From: JAKACA01 sp050010115 | Lineage (GTDB): Bacteria > Actinomycetota > Acidimicrobiia > Acidimicrobiales > Bog-793 | Direction of reading: 5' to 3' | Length of the DNA: 27,908 nucleotides | Assembly: GCA_050010115.1 (NCBI GenBank) | Contig: JBEKLQ010000049.1 | Location: 1-27,908, forward strand | In this document: positions 15,799 through 23,783 of the stretch, piece by piece | Numbering within the stretch: the stretch's first letter is position 1 | How the letters are laid out: each line of letters starts with the position of its first letter | Notes under the pieces: generated by a model | Seen by the model: the letters and a program-made list of their open reading frames with translations, nothing else | The model's database searches: none | Told to the model about the DNA's origin: nothing | Made by a program: the position numbers and the translations under genes

Positions 15799-17142
15799 TC
15801 AATATATTTCGAGGTACTCCTCTCGTTCCCAATCGGTGACGTGATCGGCGAAGCGAGCGAGCTCGTGCCGGCGCACGGTGGCGTAGGCCCGGACTAACTC
15901 TTCGCCCAAGAGCTCGGTCATCTCGGGGTCGGCCTCGAGCGCCCGAAGCGACTCCTCGAGGCTCGTCGGGAGCATCTCGAGCGAGTCGTCGTCCTCTGCA
16001 GGCGACCGGGCGGGCGGCCCGAGCTCCAATCGGCCTTCTATACCCAGCAGCCCCGCTCCGAGAACGGCCGCCGCCGCGAGGTAGGGGTTGGACATCGCCG
16101 AGGGCGCGCGGTTCTCGAGGTGGCGGTTCTCGACCGCTCCGCCCTTGATCCGCACCATGGCGCTTCGGTCCTCCACGCCCCAGGAGATGTTGGTCGGACT
16201 GAAGGTGTGCCGGCGGCGGCGCTTCAGACAGTTGACCGTCGGCGCGAGGAGGGCGTCGATCGAGCGGGCATGGGCGAGCTGGCCGGCAAGGAAGCTCCGT
16301 CCCGTGTCGGACAGCCCGGAGATCGGATCCGGTCCCGCGAACGCGTTGGCCCCGCTCGAGCTCTCAAGGAGAGTGATGTGCGTGTGCGCACCTGAGCCTG
16401 CGCCATCCCCGAAAGGTTTCGACATGAATGTCGCGAGGAAGCCCTCTCGTCTCGCGATCTCTTTCACGGCGTTCTTGAAGCTGAAGGCCTGGTCCGGCCC
16501 CTTCATGGCGGTCGCTGGCGCGAAGTTGATCTCCCATTGCGAGCCGGCGTACTCGCAGTTCGTCGTGATGATCTCGAGCCCGTAGTTACCGAGGGCATCG
16601 ACAAGCTGCTCGATCACCGGCACCCACGTGTTGCGTACCGTGTTGAAGATGTGCTGCCCGCCAAAGAGTGGCGCGTGGCCCTCGCCGTCCAACAGGTAGA
16701 ACTCGTACTCGATGCCGATGAGCGGTTCGTAGCCGAGGCGATTGCAGGTTTCGAGGACCCTCCTGAAGACGTGCCGCGGCGCCGCCGCGACCGGCCGGCC
16801 GTCGTGCCAGTAGGGATCGCAGATGAAGCGCGCTGTGGCCGCGGCCCACGGGACCAGCATGCCGGTCGAAGGATCCGGCCGGAGCAGCTGGTCGGCGTAG
16901 CCGATCTCCTCGTTGTAGAGCGAGCCAGGAACGACGTCCGAGTGGCTGTCGAGCACGACCGTGCCGCCGTACATGTTCAGCCCGTGGCGTGCATAGGCCG
17001 GTGCGGCCTCGATCTGGACCATCTTCGACCTGCTCGTGCCGTGCATATCCGCCAGCTCGAAGCGGACGTTGCGGACTCCTTGCTCTCGCCATCTGTCGAG
17101 CAGTTCGTCGACAGTCGAGGGTTGCGCCTCGGTGCTCGCCAT
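15799..17142 (-). CDS. Glutamine-synthetase-like gamma-glutamyl ligase (GS-like 1)
   Basis: 447 aa. The ATG at 17142 is chosen because AAGGAG lies 8 nt upstream; upstream in-frame sequence is the shadow of the neighbouring gene. Glutamine synthetase landmarks: ADMHGTSRSKM in the N-terminal beta-grasp, GIEYEFYL (E145, E147), CEYAGSQWEINFAPA (E197, E204), GSGAHTHITL (H253/H255), SPTNISWGVEDRSAMVRI and ENRHLENRAPSAMSNPYL. The adenylylation-site tyrosine motif (NLYDLP) of housekeeping GlnA is absent; the C-terminus reads SLEMLPTSLEESL. It is thus of the PuuA/GlnA3/GlnA4/IpuC kind, which glutamylate amines at ATP cost. It is the last gene of the minus arm, 4 nt after the C39-like gene. Confidence 0.88.
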   Translation of the reverse strand: MASTEAQPSTVDELLDRWREQGVRNVRFELADMHGTSRSKMVQIEAAPAYARHGLNMYGGTVVLDSHSDVVPGSLYNEEIGYADQLLRPDPSTGMLVPWAAATARFICDPYWHDGRPVAAAPRHVFRRVLETCNRLGYEPLIGIEYEFYLLDGEGHAPLFGGQHIFNTVRNTWVPVIEQLVDALGNYGLEIITTNCEYAGSQWEINFAPATAMKGPDQAFSFKNAVKEIARREGFLATFMSKPFGDGAGSGAHTHITLLESSSGANAFAGPDPISGLSDTGRSFLAGQLAHARSIDALLAPTVNCLKRRRRHTFSPTNISWGVEDRSAMVRIKGGAVENRHLENRAPSAMSNPYLAAAAVLGAGLLGIEGRLELGPPARSPAEDDDSLEMLPTSLEESLRALEADPEMTELLGEELVRAYATVRRHELARFADHVTDWEREEYLEIY

Positions 17143-17146
17143 CCCA

Positions 17147-17980
17147 TCAGCTCCTTGTCCCGTTGTCCCAGAACCCCGCCACGACCCCCGCCGCTGCGGC
17201 AGCGGCACTGAGCCGCTCGATGGCCGTCGGCGCGCCGACAGCCAAGATGCCGCCGGCACGGCCGTCCGTCCGCTCGAGCGCGTCCGCGAGCGCTCTCGGC
17301 GGTTGCAAGTGAGACCCGCCAATCCCCAAGGTGGGGTACGAATCCTGCACCCAGACGAGAGAGCCTCCGGGCCCGCGTAGGAGCAAACGAAGCTGCACGA
17401 AGTGGCCCACGTCCCAGTCGGGTGGTGGGCCGTCGCAGGGCACCCCCATGAGCTCGGCCCGAGCGAGGTTCGGGTCAGGTCGGCTTCCCCACAAGAGTCC
17501 CGTCTGCAGGTTGGCGATGAGGTGGGTACCCGGCGTCTCGCCGCAGGCGGCGACGAGGGCCACCACCGACTCGGCAGTCCACGGTCCGCGTAGCGCGACG
17601 GATCGGAGCGCGCCGCCGCTCACCTCCTCGGCCACCGCAGCGAGCGCCTCCGCCGTGGTCCCAGAAGCCTCCGGCGCCGCGGTCGCAAGCGGGAAGCGGT
17701 ACGCGACGTCATGAGTCGCGCCGGGCGGGACCGGGCAGCCATCGGGTTCGCGCGAAAGCGTCGTGCCCGCCCTCGCTGCGAGCAGGTCCTGGTCGATCGG
17801 CTCACCGTTCCAGGTCGTCCGGCCCTCCTCGGCGAGCACCCTCGCCAGGCAGAACGGGCCGCACAGCCCGTCGCGCTGCTGGGTTGCCGGCGACGCGCCG
17901 GGTCTTGTCACTCCGGGCGCGCACGCGTGAGCGAGCCCGTCGCTGTGTGGAGCTGTCGGAGTCGACGATGAGAAGTGCAT
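17147..17980 (-). CDS. C39-like papain-fold protein with Cys-His-Asp triad
   Basis: 277 aa, starting at an ATG immediately after the stop of the preceding ligase gene and ending 4 nt before the next ligase start. QQRDGLCGPFCLARVL (residues 34-49) matches the oxyanion Gln plus nucleophile Cys pattern of peptidase C39/papain folds (Q35, C40, with a second Cys at 44). A later WDVGHFVQLRL supplies H193, and VWVQDSYPTLG supplies D213, in the right order and spacing. There is no signal peptide or membrane segment, so it is not a secreted bacteriocin-processing peptidase. Placed between two gamma-glutamyl ligases, it may hydrolyse, transfer or sense gamma-glutamyl amides; that is inference. Possibly a DUF-class family in public databases. 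Confidence 0.75.
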   Translation of the reverse strand: MHFSSSTPTAPHSDGLAHACAPGVTRPGASPATQQRDGLCGPFCLARVLAEEGRTTWNGEPIDQDLLAARAGTTLSREPDGCPVPPGATHDVAYRFPLATAAPEASGTTAEALAAVAEEVSGGALRSVALRGPWTAESVVALVAACGETPGTHLIANLQTGLLWGSRPDPNLARAELMGVPCDGPPPDWDVGHFVQLRLLLRGPGGSLVWVQDSYPTLGIGGSHLQPPRALADALERTDGRAGGILAVGAPTAIERLSAAAAAAGVVAGFWDNGTRS

Positions 17981-19300
17981 CTACACCGCGCCTTCGTAAC
18001 GCTGTCGCTCCCAATCGGTGACAGTCTGCTGCCAGCACTTGAGCTCCCAGGCCCGGGAGACGACGAAGTACTCGCTGAACTCGTCCCCGACTGCGCGACG
18101 GAAGGCGACGTCTGCTTCGAAGGCCCGCAGGGCCTCCTCGAGCGAGCTCGGGAGCATGTCCAGGTCTGCCCGGGCGTAGGCGTCATTCTCCACGGCCGGA
18201 GGCGGAGTGAGCTCTCGGCGCATCCCGTCGGCAGCTGAGTGCACGAGCGCCGCAAGGGCGAGATAGGGATTGGCGTCGGCACCGGGGCGTCGGCACTCGA
18301 TGCGGCAGGTCGCTGGCGTGGCGGACGGTATGACGCGGAGGGCCGCCGAACGGTTCTCGACGCCCCAGCTCACGTTGATCGGGGCGAACCATCCCGGGAC
18401 CAGCCGCTTGTAGGAGTTGATGTTCGGGTTCAACAGCAATGAGCTCGAGGCGAGGTGCTCGAGCATGCCGGCGATCGAAAAGGACAGCGCGGCTGGCTGG
18501 TCCGTCGGCGGTCCCTCCCAGGCGAATGCGTTCCTCTGCTCCTGCCAGCAGGAGAGGTGAATGTGGCCGCTCGAGCCTTCTTCACCTGGAGCGGGCTTGG
18601 CGAGGAAGCTCGCGCGAAGGCCCATGGAGCGAGCCAGGTCCTTCAGCGCGAACTTGAGGAAGGTGGCATCGTCTGCCGCCTGCAGGGCCGGCCGGGCCTC
18701 CAGGTTGATCTCGAGGAGTCCTGGGCCGGCCTCGGTGTGGACCGCCGTCACTTCAACGCCGAGCGCGTCGAGCGCCGGGAGCAGCACCTCGACGAGCTCG
18801 TGAGACCGCCCGAGCTCCGTCAGGCTGTAGCTGACCCCGGAGGAGAGCGGAGCCCCGTCCGCCTCGCGCAGGCGGATCTCGTACTCGAAGGCCGCCAGCA
18901 CTTCGTAGCCCTCGTTCTCCATAGCCTCGAGCGCGGATCGCAGCACCTCCCGGCTTGCGAACCCAACGGGCGACCCGTCCGGCCACCGAGGGGTCGCGAG
19001 ACAGATCCGCCATCCCGGCCGCCAGGTGAGCTCGTGGAGGGTACCGGGATCAGGGTGCACGACGAGATCCGCCGCGCCCGAGCGGATCCCGAAGCGCTCG
19101 TAGTCAGTGATCGGCACATCGAGGGGATCGAGACCGAGAATCAGATTGGTGAGCGGCGCACCCCGCTCGAGCGCCCGTTCGAAAGCGCGTGGCCGCATGG
19201 CTTTGCCGCGCAGTGAACCGTTGACGTCCGGCAGCCCCACGAGCACGAGGTCGGCACCGGGCGCGCCCGGTCGGCCGCGAGACATGTCCGGGAGGTTCAT
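17981..19300 (-). CDS. Glutamine-synthetase-like gamma-glutamyl ligase (GS-like 2)
   Basis: 439 aa. The ATG at 19300 shares one base with the stop of the upstream aminotransferase (TGATG), and a GGGGGG stretch lies just upstream. The much longer open frame to 20545 is a shadow. Motifs: LPDVNGSLRGKAM (24-35), AFEYEIRL (E139, E141), TEAGPGLLEINLEARPA (E190, E197), SGHIHLSCW (H246, H248), INVSWGVENRSAALRV and CRIECRRPGADANPYLALAAL. As in GS-like 1, the NLYDLP adenylylation motif is missing. It is only distantly similar to GS-like 1, so the two probably act on different amines or on successive amino groups. The E-C-R arrangement in the ENR region is a variant. Confidence 0.87.
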   Translation of the reverse strand: MNLPDMSRGRPGAPGADLVLVGLPDVNGSLRGKAMRPRAFERALERGAPLTNLILGLDPLDVPITDYERFGIRSGAADLVVHPDPGTLHELTWRPGWRICLATPRWPDGSPVGFASREVLRSALEAMENEGYEVLAAFEYEIRLREADGAPLSSGVSYSLTELGRSHELVEVLLPALDALGVEVTAVHTEAGPGLLEINLEARPALQAADDATFLKFALKDLARSMGLRASFLAKPAPGEEGSSGHIHLSCWQEQRNAFAWEGPPTDQPAALSFSIAGMLEHLASSSLLLNPNINSYKRLVPGWFAPINVSWGVENRSAALRVIPSATPATCRIECRRPGADANPYLALAALVHSAADGMRRELTPPPAVENDAYARADLDMLPSSLEEALRAFEADVAFRRAVGDEFSEYFVVSRAWELKCWQQTVTDWERQRYEGAV

Positions 19301-20673
19301 CACGTCCCCCCGGGGCTGGGCGTGGCGGACAGCTTCTCTTTCACCTGCTCGTCCACGACTCGCACCGCCCCCGCGAATCGGTCGATCATCTCGGCGAGGT
19401 CGTCGTCGGTCGCGACGAAGGCGGGAGCGAGCAGGGCCTGGTCGCTCGCGAAGCCGTCCGCGTTCGGGTGGATGCTCGTCACGAGCACGCCGTGGTCGAA
19501 GGCGACGTTGTCGAGCCACCCGGCAGCGTCGAGCTCGGCGGGTAGGGCCGAGCGGCCGTCGCGGGGGTCGACGAGGTCCACCCCGAACAGAAACCCCCGC
19601 CCGCGCACCTCGCCCACGATGTCGACACCGGAGAGCGCCGTCTCGAGGTCGGCGAGCAGTCCCGGGCCGCGGGCGGCGACGGAGTCGACCAGGCTCTCTC
19701 CGATCAACATGTGGAGCACGGCGAGACCGACAGCGCAGGGCAGTGGCGCCGCGTCCCAGGTGTGGCCGAGATCGAAGGAACCGGATCCCTCCGCGATCGC
19801 CTGGTACACCTTCGTCCCGCACAGGGCAGCGGCGATCGGGGCGTACCCGGCGCCGAGTCCCTTGCCGATGGTGACGATGTCCGGCTCGATCGGCAGCTGG
19901 TCGGCGGCGAGCCACGATCCCACCCGTCCCATCCCCGTCACGATCTCGTCGAACCAGACGAGGAAGCCGTACCGGTCGCGTCGCTCTGCGAGCCCCTCGA
20001 AGAACCGGGCTGGTGGTGAGTAACCGGGTAGGGAGCTGGCGCTGACGGGCTCGCAGAGGAAGGCCGCGATCGTCTCGGGCCCGGCCTCCTCGATGGTCCG
20101 GTCGAGCGCAGCGAGCGCCTCCTCCCCGGTCGGATCGAACGGTGCTCTTGACGGGGGGATGTGGAGGTGGCCCGGCAGGTACTCCTCGTAGGGGTGCTGC
20201 AGCGTCCTGGGCCTGCCGGTGAGCGCCAGCGCGCCCATGGTCGAGCCGTGGTACGCCTGTGCCGGGGACACGATCCGCCACCTCGACGGCTCTCCCCGCT
20301 CGACGTGGTAGCTCCGCGCCAGGCGCAGTGCCGTCTCGTTCGCCTCCGAGCCCGTCGAGACGAAGCGCACCTGCTGCATGGTCGGCGCCACGACCTCGAT
20401 CAGCTCGTCGGCCAGCTGTTCGGCCGCGTCGTTGGTGAAATACTCGTTGTAGATATAAGAGAGCTGTTCGGCCTGCTCGGCCGCAGCGTCGACGACGGAG
20501 TCGACGCCGTAGCCGAGACAGGCCACCATCGCTCCCCCGGAGCACGCGTCGAGGATCTCCTCGCCCGAGACGCTGTAGAGGCGAACCCCCTCTCCGCGTT
20601 CGATGTTCGGGTACTCGAGATCCTGGAACCGGTGCAGCACGCTGCTCTCGGCTGGGCGGACACGACCTTCCAT
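19300..20673 (-). CDS. Class III PLP-dependent aminotransferase 1
   Basis: 457 aa. The ATG at 20673 has a textbook AAAGGAGG 8 nt upstream. The class III fold is clear: STGSEANETALRLAR (substrate/PLP phosphate region), WFDEIVTGMGRVG (D242 to the PLP ring nitrogen) and DIVTIGKGLGAGYAP (K271 Schiff-base lysine). Such omega-aminotransferases move amino groups from amines or omega-amino acids to 2-oxoglutarate or pyruvate. It aligns almost without gaps to aminotransferase 2 over the central part (GEEAL-AL through EPVSA and YSPP-RF), so the two are paralogues. The stop shares a base with the next ligase start. Confidence 0.92.
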   Translation of the reverse strand: MEGRVRPAESSVLHRFQDLEYPNIERGEGVRLYSVSGEEILDACSGGAMVACLGYGVDSVVDAAAEQAEQLSYIYNEYFTNDAAEQLADELIEVVAPTMQQVRFVSTGSEANETALRLARSYHVERGEPSRWRIVSPAQAYHGSTMGALALTGRPRTLQHPYEEYLPGHLHIPPSRAPFDPTGEEALAALDRTIEEAGPETIAAFLCEPVSASSLPGYSPPARFFEGLAERRDRYGFLVWFDEIVTGMGRVGSWLAADQLPIEPDIVTIGKGLGAGYAPIAAALCGTKVYQAIAEGSGSFDLGHTWDAAPLPCAVGLAVLHMLIGESLVDSVAARGPGLLADLETALSGVDIVGEVRGRGFLFGVDLVDPRDGRSALPAELDAAGWLDNVAFDHGVLVTSIHPNADGFASDQALLAPAFVATDDDLAEMIDRFAGAVRVVDEQVKEKLSATPSPGGT

Positions 20674-20681
20674 CTTCGGTT

Positions 20682-20689
20682 CCTCCTTT
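20682..20689 (-). promoter_or_regulatory. Strong ribosome binding site of aminotransferase 1
   Basis: AAAGGAGG lies 8 nt before the ATG and overlaps the stop codon of the GntR gene. It fixes the aminotransferase 1 start and suggests higher translation than for the regulator gene, which depends on coupling. Confidence 0.75.
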
Positions 20690-21473
20690 ATGAGGTGAGC
20701 CATGTCCGCCCCCGTCGAAGCCCTGCGAGCACAGCCCGCACCCCCTGCTCGCTGTTGGTGACGTGACTCTCGGTGACCGAGAGCGCCTTTTTTTCGTCGC
20801 CCGCTTCTATCGCCGCCGCGATCGCCTCGTGCTCGGCGTCGACCAGCCGGTGCCACGTGTCCGACTCGGGCAAGAGTGTCATCACGTCGTTCAGTCCGGT
20901 GCGCAGTTCCTCGATCGCCCGTACCAACAAAGGGTTATGGGTCGCGGCCGCGACGGCGAGATGGAACTCGGTGTCGGCTCGCATGTACTCGAACTCGGTT
21001 TCCGCCTTCGCCATCGCGTGGATCGCTCTGGTCATCGCCGTGAGATCGCTGCTGCGTCGGCTCGAGGCTGCCCGCTTCGCGATGGCGGGCTCGATCACGC
21101 TGCGATAGACGAGCAGGTCCTCGATCTCTGCGAGGTGGTGAAGGATCCTCGCCATCAGGTCGGCGGCCGCCGCGTCCCCGGCCGGTCGCAGGACGAACGT
21201 GCCGCCGTTGCGTCCCCGCCTCGCCTGCACGAGGCCCTCCGCTTCGAGCAGGCGGAGGGCCTGTTGCATGGTTGGTCGGCCGACGCCGAACATGACGGCC
21301 AGCTCCCGCTCCGAAGGCAGACACTCCTCCGGCTGCAGGATTCGCAGCGCGATGTGCCGGCGGATCTGCTCCGCGACGTACTCGTGCGCGCGGAGCGGCT
21401 TGATTGGTTTGAAGCGAGTCGCCGGTCGCCGATCGCCGCCGGCCTTGCTGTTTGAGGCCGCTACGGCGGGCAT
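20688..21473 (-). CDS. GntR-family transcriptional regulator, FadR/FCD subfamily
   Basis: 261 aa. The ATG at 21473 shares one base with the stop of the amidotransferase gene (TGATG); the longer open frame upstream is a shadow. The N-terminal winged helix (about 28-96) has CLPSERELAVMFGVGRPTMQQALRLLEAEGLV and a wing RRGRNGGTFV. The C-terminal FCD ligand-binding domain shows DTEFHLAVAAATHNPLL and ALSVTESHV with metal-binding-type His/Asp residues. It is likely a repressor released by a carboxylate or amine intermediate. Being inside the minus arm it should autoregulate. The palindrome found at both arm promoters is the best candidate site, though it differs from the usual FCD-GntR consensus (TGGTnnnACCA type). 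Confidence 0.9.
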   Translation of the reverse strand: MPAVAASNSKAGGDRRPATRFKPIKPLRAHEYVAEQIRRHIALRILQPEECLPSERELAVMFGVGRPTMQQALRLLEAEGLVQARRGRNGGTFVLRPAGDAAAADLMARILHHLAEIEDLLVYRSVIEPAIAKRAASSRRSSDLTAMTRAIHAMAKAETEFEYMRADTEFHLAVAAATHNPLLVRAIEELRTGLNDVMTLLPESDTWHRLVDAEHEAIAAAIEAGDEKKALSVTESHVTNSEQGVRAVLAGLRRGRTWLTS

Positions 21474-22192
21474 CAGCGGGCTTGCTCCCGCCGATCGCCG
21501 CCGCCCGCCGAGGCGACCGAGTCGAGGTACCACTCGAGGAGCACTGCCGCCCGGGCTTGGCTCTCGCCCGCCCGAGTTCTCGTCTCGGCAAGCAGCTCGT
21601 CCGGGTCGACGCCCTCGGCATTGAGCTCGTGGCGGTAGGCGTGCACCCAGCCGTCCATGATCTCCGGGGTGACCTCGGGATGGAACTGGACGCCGAGCGA
21701 ACGGCCGTACGTGAAGACCTGGGGCCCGACCTCGTTCTCGGCGATGACGGTCGCTCCCTCGGGCAGCGTGAACGTGTCGAAGTGCCACTGGAACCACGGC
21801 CCTGCCGGGACGGCCCGTTCGTCCTTCGTCTCGACCGTCAGCCAGCCGATCTCCGCCTTGTGAGCCTTGACCACCTCCGCTTTGAGGGCTCGGGCGAGCA
21901 GCTGGCCGCCGAAGCAGATGCCGAGGATCGGAACGTCGGCCTCGAGGCCTTGTAGGAAGAGCCGATGCTCGCGTTCGACGAAAGGGACGTCGTCGTCGCT
22001 GGCCGAGAACTCCGAGCCGAGGGACACGATGAGGTCGTACGACCTCGCGTCGGCCTCGCGATCCTCGACGTCAATGCGGAGCTGGTCGATCTCGCTGCCG
22101 TGCTCGGCGAGCCAGCTCTCGACGTAACCGGCAGGGGTTGCCCGTTCGTGCTCGATGATCAGCACTCGCCGCGGGGCGAACGGAGCGCTCAC
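21473..22192 (-). CDS. Class I glutamine amidotransferase-like hydrolase (GMP-synthase-type GATase)
   Basis: 239 aa from a GTG overlapping the upstream stop (GTGA). It has the triad of class I GATases: nucleophile elbow GICFGGQLLA (C93) and VQFHPEVTP (H171, E173). As a stand-alone domain without a synthase partner it probably hydrolyses a gamma-glutamyl amide. That parallels the role of PuuD (gamma-glutamyl-GABA hydrolase) in putrescine use, although PuuD belongs to another branch (peptidase C26). Position between aminotransferase 2 and the regulator supports a deglutamylation step. Confidence 0.87.
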   Translation of the reverse strand: MSAPFAPRRVLIIEHERATPAGYVESWLAEHGSEIDQLRIDVEDREADARSYDLIVSLGSEFSASDDDVPFVEREHRLFLQGLEADVPILGICFGGQLLARALKAEVVKAHKAEIGWLTVETKDERAVPAGPWFQWHFDTFTLPEGATVIAENEVGPQVFTYGRSLGVQFHPEVTPEIMDGWVHAYRHELNAEGVDPDELLAETRTRAGESQARAAVLLEWYLDSVASAGGGDRREQAR

Positions 22193-23580
22193 TTGGCAGC
22201 GCTTCCCGACCCGACAGCTGCTCCTTTGAGGGCACCGAGCTCCTTCTCGACGGCCTCGGCCACCTTCCGGGCGGCATCCGCGAACCGGGTGACCATCTCT
22301 GCGAGCTCCTCGTCGGTCGCAACGAAGGCAGGGGCGAAGAGCGTCTGGTCACCGGCGAGGCCGTCCCGTGTGCCCTGGGTCGAGAGCGTCATGAGACCGT
22401 GCTCGAGCGCGGTGGCGTCCATCCGAGCGGCGACCCGCAACTCCGGTGGCAAGAATGAGGTGCCGTCGCGGGGATCGACGAAGTCGACGCCGAGGAGGTA
22501 GCCGCGACCGCGCACTTCCTTCACGGTGGGGAGGTCCGCCAGCGCGTCCGCGAGCTGCTGGCGTAAGAGGGGGCCGCGCTCATGCACCCGCCTCACCCAC
22601 CCCTCTCGCCTGAGGACATCGATCACGCCGAGCGCGACGGCGCAGGGCAGCGGGGCGCCGTCGAACGTGTGTCCGAGGGGGAACTGCCTCGAGCCACGAG
22701 CGATCGCTTCGTGGATCTCCTCCCGGCACAGCACGGCTCCGATCGCCGCGTAGCCGGCACCGAGCCCCTTCGCGGTGGCGATGATGTCGGGAGCGGCAGG
22801 CGTGGCATTGCCGGCGAACCACTCCCCGGTCCGACCGAGCCCAGTCACGACCTCGTCGAAGCAGATGAGAAAGCCGTAGCGCTCCCGCCGTTCGGCAAGA
22901 CCCTGCCAGAAGCGCTCCGGAGGGCTGTATGCCGGCAGCGCTGCGGCGCTCACCGGCTCGCAGAAGAACGCGGAGACCGTCTCGGGCCCGAGTTCCTCGA
23001 GGACGGCGTCAAGCGCCGAGAGCGCCTCCTCACCCGTCGGGTCGAAGCGCCAGGAGCTCGGAGGGATGTGGCGGTGAGTGGGTAAGTAGGGGGCGAACGG
23101 CCCGTGGAGCCCCGGGCGGCCCGTGAGGGCGAGTGTCTCCATCGTCGGGCCGTGGTAGGCCTGCGCCGGCGAGATGATCTGCCAGCGATCCGTATCTCCT
23201 CGCTCGACGTGATAGGCGCGGGCGAGTTGCACGGCCATCTCGTTCGCTTCAGAGCCACCGGTTACGAAGCGAACGCGCCCGAAGCCCTTTGGCGCGATGC
23301 TCACCAGCTCGTGTGCCAGCGACTCCTGCTCGGGGTTCGTCAGCCGCTCGTTGTGGACATAGGCGAGGCGGCGAGCCTGCACTCGCGCCAGCTCGATCAG
23401 GTCCCGACGGCCGTAGCCGAGTGTCGCCGCCATCGACCCCCCGCTCATGGCGTCGAGGTATCGGCGGCCATCGGCATCCTGGAGCCAGACGCCCTCTCCT
23501 CGGACGGCCACCGGGTAGTGCCGCCCGGTCTCGAGCGGGAACACATGACTCGGTCCGCTGCCACCAGTCCCGTCGGTCAC
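22189..23580 (-). CDS. Class III PLP-dependent aminotransferase 2 (first gene of the minus arm)
   Basis: 463 aa from the GTG at 23580, chosen because GGGGGAT lies 7 nt upstream; a GTG 15 nt further up (23595) is in frame but would put that ribosome binding stretch inside the gene. Features: VTGGSEANEMAVQLAR, FDEVVTGLGRTG (D242) and DIIATAKGLGAGYAA (K271), the same residue numbers as in aminotransferase 1. The C-terminus has the usual small-domain helix (ELAEMVTRFADAARKVAEAV). It is expected to act on an amine or omega-amino acid, possibly gamma-glutamylated. The 5' end of this gene is the source of the relict at 9300-9352. Confidence 0.92.
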   Translation of the reverse strand: MTDGTGGSGPSHVFPLETGRHYPVAVRGEGVWLQDADGRRYLDAMSGGSMAATLGYGRRDLIELARVQARRLAYVHNERLTNPEQESLAHELVSIAPKGFGRVRFVTGGSEANEMAVQLARAYHVERGDTDRWQIISPAQAYHGPTMETLALTGRPGLHGPFAPYLPTHRHIPPSSWRFDPTGEEALSALDAVLEELGPETVSAFFCEPVSAAALPAYSPPERFWQGLAERRERYGFLICFDEVVTGLGRTGEWFAGNATPAAPDIIATAKGLGAGYAAIGAVLCREEIHEAIARGSRQFPLGHTFDGAPLPCAVALGVIDVLRREGWVRRVHERGPLLRQQLADALADLPTVKEVRGRGYLLGVDFVDPRDGTSFLPPELRVAARMDATALEHGLMTLSTQGTRDGLAGDQTLFAPAFVATDEELAEMVTRFADAARKVAEAVEKELGALKGAAVGSGSAAK

Positions 23581-23608
23581 GGTCGAATCCCCCACGGTTC
23601 ACGGTCTT

Positions 23609-23627
23609 AGGACCTACATTTGGTCCT
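23609..23627. promoter_or_regulatory. Operator-like palindrome AGGACC-N7-GGTCCT, copy 2
   Basis: Identical to the site at 9253-9271, seen from the other strand (spacer TACATTT on the plus strand). It lies about 30 bp before the aminotransferase start and over the presumed -10. Likely bound by the GntR regulator of this operon (inferred). Confidence 0.6.
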
Positions 23628-23646
23628 TATGCGAGAGTAGTGTCAA
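23618..23646 (-). promoter_or_regulatory. Putative promoter of the aminotransferase/ligase operon
   Basis: A consensus TTGACA reads on the minus strand at 23646-23641. A 17-bp spacer leads to CCAAAT at 23623-23618, a poor -10 that falls within the palindrome. The strong -35 with a weak -10 and overlapping operator suits a regulated promoter. Confidence 0.5.
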
Positions 23647-23783
23647 TTATCGGAGCGCCGCAAGGGCGCGGCGAGCGCGCCGGTCAGGCGATCACCAGCC
23701 CAAAGGCGCCGTTCGTCGTCCAAGCCGATGGCCACCTTCTGCAAGGTCGACCTGCGGAGGGGTCGAGAGTCAGATGCCGGAAG

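Larger units (their letters stand above)
23528..23666 (-). repeat. Promoter-start block, copy 2 (inverted partner at 9214-9352)
   Basis: Reverse complement of the 139-bp block in front of the permease operon, about 93% identical without gaps. This copy drives the intact aminotransferase 2 gene and has the better -35 (TTGACA), so it is probably the original. Confidence 0.9.

Noticed and set aside
19301..20545. N-terminal extension of the GS-like 2 gene giving an 854-residue fusion
   Set aside because: The extension overlaps aminotransferase 1 on the same strand in another frame and is low-complexity Arg-rich; the true start at 19300 has a ribosome binding stretch and a proper ligase N-terminus.
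9214..23666. The 14.4-kb unit as a composite transposon with terminal inverted repeats
   Set aside because: No transposase or integrase is present, and the repeats are explained as promoter plus gene start; I did not detect target-site duplications at the outer edges.
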